The notes beneath the pieces were generated by a model. The model did not search any database, was not told where the DNA came from, and saw only the letters and a list, made by a program, of their open reading frames with translations. This document shows positions 58,196 to 64,000 of a DNA stretch of 64,000 bases, piece by piece. Source of the DNA: Photobacterium aquimaris (GTDB lineage: Bacteria > Pseudomonadota > Gammaproteobacteria > Enterobacterales > Vibrionaceae); assembly GCF_002954455.1 (NCBI RefSeq), contig NZ_MSCC01000001.1, forward strand, positions 2,154,972-2,218,971. Reading direction: 5' to 3'. Every line of letters begins with the position of its first letter. The stretch's first letter is position 1. The position numbers and the translations under genes were made by a program.

Positions 58196-58750
58196 ATGAA
58201 TAATCAACTTATTAATCGACTCAATATCTTAGGCTTACTTGGCATCACAACCATATTGGCAACCGGATCTATCATTCAATTGGTATTTAAAGAATTACCT
58301 TGCCCGTTATGCTTATTACAACGGGTAGGATTTATGATGGTAATGTTTGGCTTTATGCTCAATGTCCGCTATGGCCCACAACAACCTCATTACGGGATTA
58401 TTTTATTTGGCGCTTTATTTGGTGCAACAGCAGCATTACGTCAAGTATCACTTCACTTATTACCCGGTGATCCCGGTTATGGTAGCCCCTTACTTGGTAT
58501 GCATTATTACACTTGGGCTTTTGTTATTTTTGTAATGACCATCATTGGCGTTGCAGTATTACTGAGCTTATGGCATCAACCCAAAAAAACCACCAGCAAT
58601 TACCATATGAAAAGCATAGGTAACATCGTTTGCAAGCTTGCTGTCGCGGTAGTGATCATTAATATTGTCTCAACATTTATTATGACTGGGCCACATGTAA
58701 CCCCCGCAGATCCTCATAGCTATTGGTTATTTGATCAATTTAAAAAATAA
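58196..58750 (+). CDS. DsbB-like disulfide bond formation protein
   Basis: A 184-residue inner-membrane protein of the DsbB/BdbC family, which re-oxidises periplasmic thiol oxidases with quinone. Four to five membrane segments are visible. The first periplasmic loop has the redox pair CPLC (about residues 35-38) followed by LLQRVG as in DsbB. The second loop (GDPGYGSPLLGMHYYTW) has no cysteines, unlike E. coli DsbB with Cys104/Cys130. The frame opens at 58130, but ATG 58196 starts at the natural N-terminus. Confidence 0.85.
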   Translation: MNNQLINRLNILGLLGITTILATGSIIQLVFKELPCPLCLLQRVGFMMVMFGFMLNVRYGPQQPHYGIILFGALFGATAALRQVSLHLLPGDPGYGSPLLGMHYYTWAFVIFVMTIIGVAVLLSLWHQPKKTTSNYHMKSIGNIVCKLAVAVVIINIVSTFIMTGPHVTPADPHSYWLFDQFKK

Positions 58751-58764
58751 TCCTTAAATAGCAC

Positions 58765-58788
58765 AATGCCAGCACTAATGCTGGCATT
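58765..58788. terminator. Inverted repeat between convergent dsbB-like and recD
   Basis: AATGCCAGC / GCTGGCATT, loop ACTAAT. No T-run follows on the plus strand, and only a short one on the minus strand, so it may be a weak or Rho-assisted terminator. Confidence 0.5.
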
Positions 58789-58813
58789 GAAGTTACTATT
58801 ACTTACAATACAA

Positions 58814-60889
58814 TCACACCAACAGCTGGGCTAAGCCACTCGCTCGCTCTGTACGCACTTGCACACTCTTACTGATAATATCCAGTGGCGCATACAAATA
58901 CAGCCGAGATTTCGCACGGGTAATACCAGTATAAATTAATTCACGGGTTAAAATCGGCGTATAGTCAGCGGGTAACACCATCACCGTATCTGTAAATTCC
59001 GATCCTTGAGATTTATGAATCGTCATTGCATATACCACTTCATGCTCGGGAATACGGCTCGGTAAAATACCGCGAATAGTGCCATCTGGCATTTCAAAAT
59101 ACACTCGCAACCGTCGCCGTCCACTATCAGCATCAATTTCTGGCTCTAACATTGTCATACCAATATCACCATTAAATAATCCCAGCGCATGATCGTTACG
59201 AGTGATCATTATTGGGCGGCCGACATACCATGTCTCATCATTAGGTGAAATTCGCCCACGGTGAGTCAGTTCTTTTTCGATACGTTGATTTAAGCCGACA
59301 ACGCCAAAATCCCCCTCACGTAATGCACATAACAACCGCACATTCGCAAATGCCCTGAGTACTTCCGCCGGTGTTTTATCCGCCTTTATTGCATCGAGAT
59401 AATCAAGATAAAACGTCACCACTTGATTGATCATCGACGCATAGCTTTCAGTGCTTAGCGGATAATGGTGAATATCCTTAAAGCCTTGTTGCCATACTTT
59501 ATTCACCAGGGCTGGTTTACCTTGGTTAATCGCTTTGGCTAACTGACCAATACCTGATAAGGCGTGAAAACGGTAGCTCTTTTGCAGCATGCATAAACAG
59601 TCTGTCACGACACTTAAACCAATATTATTTGAGTGCAAATCAAACCCGGTTAACTGACTTAACAGTTGCCCTTGCGCGGCACTATAACCTTGGCTTGCAA
59701 AAGAACAAATATCGCCCAGTACTGCTCCCGCCTCAACTGAAGCTAATTGATCTCTATCACCCAACAGAATTAATTTAGCCCCTTGCGGCATCGCATCTAA
59801 TAACCGTGCCATCATCGGTAAATCGACCATTGACGCTTCATCAACAACCAACACATCAAGGTGAAGTGGATTATCTTTATGATGGCGGAACTCGACTCGA
59901 TTCGGTATAGAACCCAGTAGACGATGCAATGTGCTTGATTGAGTAGGAATTAAATCTTTAATTTGTTGCGGTACAGCTAATGATTTAATCGCAGAACCTA
60001 TTGATTCTGTTAAACGTGCCGCCGCCTTACCGGTTGGCGCCACCAGCATAATATTAGGCTGATGCTCGCCATTCGCTTGCATCACTAACGCTGCCAACAA
60101 TTTAGCCACCGTGGTAGTTTTACCTGTACCTGGGCCACCCGAGATCACAGCAAACTGACGTGTTAACGCCATTGCCGCTGCTACTTTTTGCCAATTTAAA
60201 CACGTACTCACAGGCACCAAAGCGTCTAATGGCTGTAAATCGGTAATTTGAGTTGCTTGTTGTAATAATTTATCAATCGCAGTCCAATCAAGTTGCTGTG
60301 GCTTTACAATATCCAAAAAATCACACGTTATTTGTTGGCGTTGTTGCCTATCAGTAACACCTTGCAAGGCATGATATAAATGACCATAACTTGGCTGAAA
60401 TAAGTCATTTAATGCTTGATGCATCAAGGTTAATTGCTGACCTTGCCACTGGCTATCAATGTCAACTTGGCCTTGATTGGTCGCCATATCAATAATTCGT
60501 GTCGCAACTGTTTGTTCAAACTGCCAATAGCGATTGAGATACAACCGTCCATGATCAAACACTAATGGGCATGCTTGCATACCGCTAGCTTGAACATTAG
60601 CTACCACATCATATTGATTTAATAACCGAGACCATTGACTTGGATCGGGTAAGCCGTCAATTAATGCCACCGATAATCGACTTGATAAGCCAAATAAATG
60701 CTGAGTCTGTAGTTGATCAAAGCGCACACATACATGGCCTTTACCCAACTCATAACTCACCAATGCTGCCATTAATGCCGCTAAATCCTGCTGAGGTTGT
60801 GGACTATGCAACGCCACAAATTTAGCAAACTGATAATCCAGCTGACGTAATCCACCTTGTTGGGTGAGCTTTTGTAACCGCTTAAGCAT
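58814..60889 (-). CDS. recD: Exodeoxyribonuclease V subunit alpha RecD
   Basis: RecD is the 5'-3' helicase subunit of RecBCD, which processes double-strand ends for recombination. The protein is 691 residues from ATG 60889 (the frame opens at 60904). It has an N-terminal domain, Walker A GGPGTGKTTT near 248-257, motif II VVDEASMVDLPM near 345 and the C-terminal motif YAMTIHKSQGSEF near 623. The start overlaps the recB stop by 8 bp, so translation is coupled. Confidence 0.97.
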   Translation of the reverse strand: MLKRLQKLTQQGGLRQLDYQFAKFVALHSPQPQQDLAALMAALVSYELGKGHVCVRFDQLQTQHLFGLSSRLSVALIDGLPDPSQWSRLLNQYDVVANVQASGMQACPLVFDHGRLYLNRYWQFEQTVATRIIDMATNQGQVDIDSQWQGQQLTLMHQALNDLFQPSYGHLYHALQGVTDRQQRQQITCDFLDIVKPQQLDWTAIDKLLQQATQITDLQPLDALVPVSTCLNWQKVAAAMALTRQFAVISGGPGTGKTTTVAKLLAALVMQANGEHQPNIMLVAPTGKAAARLTESIGSAIKSLAVPQQIKDLIPTQSSTLHRLLGSIPNRVEFRHHKDNPLHLDVLVVDEASMVDLPMMARLLDAMPQGAKLILLGDRDQLASVEAGAVLGDICSFASQGYSAAQGQLLSQLTGFDLHSNNIGLSVVTDCLCMLQKSYRFHALSGIGQLAKAINQGKPALVNKVWQQGFKDIHHYPLSTESYASMINQVVTFYLDYLDAIKADKTPAEVLRAFANVRLLCALREGDFGVVGLNQRIEKELTHRGRISPNDETWYVGRPIMITRNDHALGLFNGDIGMTMLEPEIDADSGRRRLRVYFEMPDGTIRGILPSRIPEHEVVYAMTIHKSQGSEFTDTVMVLPADYTPILTRELIYTGITRAKSRLYLYAPLDIISKSVQVRTERASGLAQLLV

Positions 60890-63800
60890 GTGGTAGCACT
60901 CCATTCATCACTAAATCCAATTCATCGAGTAATAATTCACTTGGGCGCGCATAAAAAATACCACTATCACTTCCCGCCTGAATACCACGTAAAAATAGGT
61001 AATACACACCACCAAAATGGGTTTCATAATCGTAATTTGGAATACGACTGCGTAGAAAACGCTGCAATGCCAACGCATAAATTTGGTACTGCAAATCATA
61101 ACGGTGTTCACGCATCGCCGTTTTCAATTGTTCACCACGGTACACTTGCGGATCATCACCGAGATAATTCGATTTCCAGTCTAAAACGTAATACTTACCT
61201 TGATGCTCAAACACTAAATCAATAAAACCTTTTAGCATGCCGCTGACAGTTGCAAAGCCTAATTCCCCCGCTTTGGCTGACAACGGATCATGTTTGGCAA
61301 TCACTTTGTTTAATGCTACCGCTTGTAAAATCTCAATCGGTAATAAAAATTCCATTTCCGTTAATCGTTGCGAGGCGCTCTTATCGGCTAACCGCAGTGC
61401 ATCACCATCAAGCGCACACGTTAATACATCTCGAATTAATTGCTGTAATACCGGCAACCACGCTAATTCATAATTTTCTAATTGCAGTAGCTCAGTTAAT
61501 TTGGCTACGGTTTCAGAGCTATCAACCGCGGCAGTAAAATCAATTTCTTCAAATACAGTATGCAAAAATGTTCCCGGACGTGCGCCACGAGGAAACGTAT
61601 AAATAGAATATTGTGGTTCTAATTCCAACTCTCCATCGTCTGTCTCTGACGTGGCATTTTGTACCGAATCAATATCAAATCCGGCTAAATCTAAGCTACT
61701 GTCATGAGCTGTTTGATGACCTTGTTTGACCAAGTTAGAATAGCTGGTCATCCACCAATTACGCTCTAATGACGTCGAGAAAGAGCGCTTAACTAATGCG
61801 TCACTGACTTCATCTTGTGGTTGCCATTGGCTATCAATAAGTTGGGGAGGTTCAGCCACCGTGATCGCAATTTGGGCTTCACTCAGTTTAGCTAAGGCTA
61901 ATTCAAGCGCAGCCACACCACTCGCCTCACCATTTTGTACTAAATGCCCCATTGCAGAGCGATGTAACCCCGTCGGCTCTTTGGTGCTACGGCCATTACG
62001 AATCGGTGCCATACCAACATAACAACCATAAACTGCGCGGGTTAATGCCACATACATCAAGCGTAAATCTTCCGCTAATCGTTCTTGATCGGCTTTTTCA
62101 ATTGCAGAGGCTTGTTTAGCAATATCCAGCACCGTAATGTTATCGACGTCATCGTGATATTTAACTTCACCTTTGCTATCAACTTCACGGTAACTGCACA
62201 CAAACGGCATAAATACTAAATCATATTCCAAGCCTTTTGATTTATGAATAGTGACAATCTGCACCAGATTACGCTCTGACTCGAGCCGCATCACTTGATC
62301 ATCAGCATTACCATTTGGCTCAGCAACATGCTCAGCTAACCAGCGTAATAACGCATAATCGCTGTCTAGCGTTTGACTAGCTTGTTGCAGCAGCTCACCA
62401 ATATGCAATAAATCCGTGAGTTTACGCTCACCACCATCTTCGGCTAATAACCGCTCTGCAATTTTATTTTTCGCCATCACACTGCGTAACATTGGCATCA
62501 CACCACGTTTTAGCCATTGCTGGCGGTATTGCTTAAAGCTATTAACCGCAATTTCCCATTCATTCTCGTCATTATTGAGCTGATCGAGTTCAATTGCAGA
62601 ACGAGCAAATAACCCTGACGCTAATGCTGCACGTAATACACGATCATCTTCCGGGGTTAATACCGCTTGCAATAACCGCTGAATATCTGCCGCTTCTGCG
62701 GTTGAAAACACACTATCACGGTTAGACAAATAGACACTGGCAATACCTTGTTTTGATAGTGCTTCACGCACTAATCGTCCTTCAGTTCCGGTACGAACCA
62801 ATACAGCAATATCCCCAGCAGCGATCGCATGTCGCTGTTCACCATCTAAAAAATAGGCTTGGCCTTGCTGTGATTGCGTCAAAATATGTTGAATCTGTGC
62901 CGCGGTTGCCGCTGCCATTGCTGCTTGGTAACTACCTTTGGTTATTGGCTTACCATCAGGGCTGTCTTGTAACCAAAACGTCAAGGCATGTTGAGCTTCA
63001 CCCTCTAACCACCAGCTGCGTTGAGTCGCTTTAGGGCTATGATCAACCGCTAAAAATTCGATATCTTGATCGTAAATAAATGGACTATCTGGCTGCTGAA
63101 ACACACTATTAACCGCCGCAATCATAGTAGCCGTCGAGCGCCAGTTGGTGGCTAATGTATAGTGATCGGTAACTTGGCGACGCGCTTGAATATAAGTAAA
63201 AATATCAGCACCACGAAAAGCATAAATTGCCTGTTTAGGATCACCGATCATAAACAAACCACATTCAGGATGATGGCGATAAACATCACTAAAAATACCG
63301 TATTGAAGTGGATCGGTATCTTGGAATTCATCAATCATCGCAACTGGATATTGTGCGCGAATTTTACTCGCGAGCAGTTCATCAACATCATTATCAATCG
63401 CTGCCCCTAGTTGCGTCAGCAAGTCATCAAATGATAGCCATCCCTTACGCGCTTTAGCGTCTGCCAATAATTGACGACAATGCTCTATCGCATGAGCTAA
63501 TAATGGTTCTCGTAAATTAGCCGGATTATCGATTAATTCAGCAATCGCATTAAATACCGCATGCTCAGGCACATCACCTTTGGCTGTTTTTTCAATTAAG
63601 GTCTGCTGATGAAAACGAATTAAATTATCCGGTAACTCATAGCCGACGGTCGCTTGAGCTGCCCATGCACTAACTTGTTCAATCCAATTAGGTAAACTTT
63701 TTTTAGTGTAACTACGTTTATTAATCCCAGAGTTTGCAATTACGGCTTCGAGATCATGTTGATGCTCACGCCACAACGCTTTGACTTCATCAATTCGAAC

Positions 63801-64000
63801 AATATTTTGTTGATGTAATTGTTCTAACGACTCAGTCATTGCAGCCACCGATAACCGTACTGGCGCGCCAGTTAAACTATTACCAATTTCTTTTAATAAT
63901 TTTATTGGGGATGACCAAATTTCACGAACTTCATGAGCAAGCGCCGGCGATAAACGATAAAAATTACTGCGCCAATAATCTGCAACCACCAGCTTTTTTA
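60882..64000 (-). CDS. recB: Exodeoxyribonuclease V subunit beta RecB (5' end outside window)
   Basis: RecB is the 3'-5' helicase and nuclease subunit of RecBCD. The visible 1039 or so residues lack the N-terminus with Walker A, which lies beyond the right edge; the frame stays open to 64000. Seen are motif II IDEFQDTDPLQY near 216 of the visible part, UvrD-like motifs (TIHKSKGLEYDLVFMP near 580; LMYVALTRA near 645) and the C-terminal nuclease motif VLDWKSNYLG near 938 with the catalytic Asp and Lys. recB-recD order is conserved. Confidence 0.97.
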   Translation of the reverse strand, partial: KKLVVADYWRSNFYRLSPALAHEVREIWSSPIKLLKEIGNSLTGAPVRLSVAAMTESLEQLHQQNIVRIDEVKALWREHQHDLEAVIANSGINKRSYTKKSLPNWIEQVSAWAAQATVGYELPDNLIRFHQQTLIEKTAKGDVPEHAVFNAIAELIDNPANLREPLLAHAIEHCRQLLADAKARKGWLSFDDLLTQLGAAIDNDVDELLASKIRAQYPVAMIDEFQDTDPLQYGIFSDVYRHHPECGLFMIGDPKQAIYAFRGADIFTYIQARRQVTDHYTLATNWRSTATMIAAVNSVFQQPDSPFIYDQDIEFLAVDHSPKATQRSWWLEGEAQHALTFWLQDSPDGKPITKGSYQAAMAAATAAQIQHILTQSQQGQAYFLDGEQRHAIAAGDIAVLVRTGTEGRLVREALSKQGIASVYLSNRDSVFSTAEAADIQRLLQAVLTPEDDRVLRAALASGLFARSAIELDQLNNDENEWEIAVNSFKQYRQQWLKRGVMPMLRSVMAKNKIAERLLAEDGGERKLTDLLHIGELLQQASQTLDSDYALLRWLAEHVAEPNGNADDQVMRLESERNLVQIVTIHKSKGLEYDLVFMPFVCSYREVDSKGEVKYHDDVDNITVLDIAKQASAIEKADQERLAEDLRLMYVALTRAVYGCYVGMAPIRNGRSTKEPTGLHRSAMGHLVQNGEASGVAALELALAKLSEAQIAITVAEPPQLIDSQWQPQDEVSDALVKRSFSTSLERNWWMTSYSNLVKQGHQTAHDSSLDLAGFDIDSVQNATSETDDGELELEPQYSIYTFPRGARPGTFLHTVFEEIDFTAAVDSSETVAKLTELLQLENYELAWLPVLQQLIRDVLTCALDGDALRLADKSASQRLTEMEFLLPIEILQAVALNKVIAKHDPLSAKAGELGFATVSGMLKGFIDLVFEHQGKYYVLDWKSNYLGDDPQVYRGEQLKTAMREHRYDLQYQIYALALQRFLRSRIPNYDYETHFGGVYYLFLRGIQAGSDSGIFYARPSELLLDELDLVMNGVLPHA

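Overview
This window is a housekeeping stretch of an AT-rich gammaproteobacterial chromosome. The gene order (gmhB-metNIQ-trmO-proS; the rpsB-to-accA block; yqcA-truC-yqcC; syd-queF; gcvA/csdAE-tcdA-mltA-argA-recDB) and several lineage-typical small families (DUF3549, DUF3301, DUF2310, DUF2789, DUF2850-like) point to Vibrionaceae. Photobacterium is my best guess at genus, by inference only.

Layout. 1-332: a 9-bp minisatellite and the gmhB terminator. 333-7000: gmhB, the methionine importer metNIQ behind a tandem MetJ operator, trmO, proS, yaeP and a DUF4250 gene. 7093-9800: an Mtr-like tryptophan permease with a TrpR-type operator, and tilS. 9945-29315 (minus strand): the conserved block rpsB-tsf-pyrH-frr-uppS-cdsA-dxr-rseP-bamA-skp-lpxD-fabZ-lpxA-lpxB-rnhB-dnaE-accA, covering translation factors, isoprenoid and phospholipid precursors, outer-membrane assembly, lipid A and replication. 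It starts with an S2-type leader hairpin structure and is broken by several intrinsic terminators, two of them directly in front of uppS and dxr. 29689-36629: map, glnD, yqcA, truC, yqcC and two DUF genes.

36644-38861 is the most striking region. Three tandem CsrB-family regulatory RNAs lie on the minus strand, each built of many small hairpins with AGGA loops, each ending in an intrinsic terminator, and each preceded at the same distance (161-162 bp from the -10) by an 18-bp inverted repeat of the UvrY/GacA/VarA type. Copies 2 and 3 are nearly identical and share a flanking heptamer array. The locus sits between yqcC and syd, the csrB position in E. coli. Downstream come DUF2789, a small KfrA-like protein, a DUF2310 zinc-ribbon gene, syd, queF and two adjacent proteins with degenerate GGDEF-type domains, then ppnN and xni.

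48420-64000: rlmM, ygdD, an alpha/beta hydrolase and gcvA on the minus strand; a GcvB small RNA divergent from gcvA; csdA-csdE; tcdA; mltA; a small membrane protein; argA; a two-gene unit of a 52-residue membrane protein plus a DsbB-like protein with only one periplasmic cysteine pair; and recD-recB, with recB running off the right edge.

The two best regulatory discoveries are RNA genes that an ORF scan would miss: the triple csrB array and gcvB.
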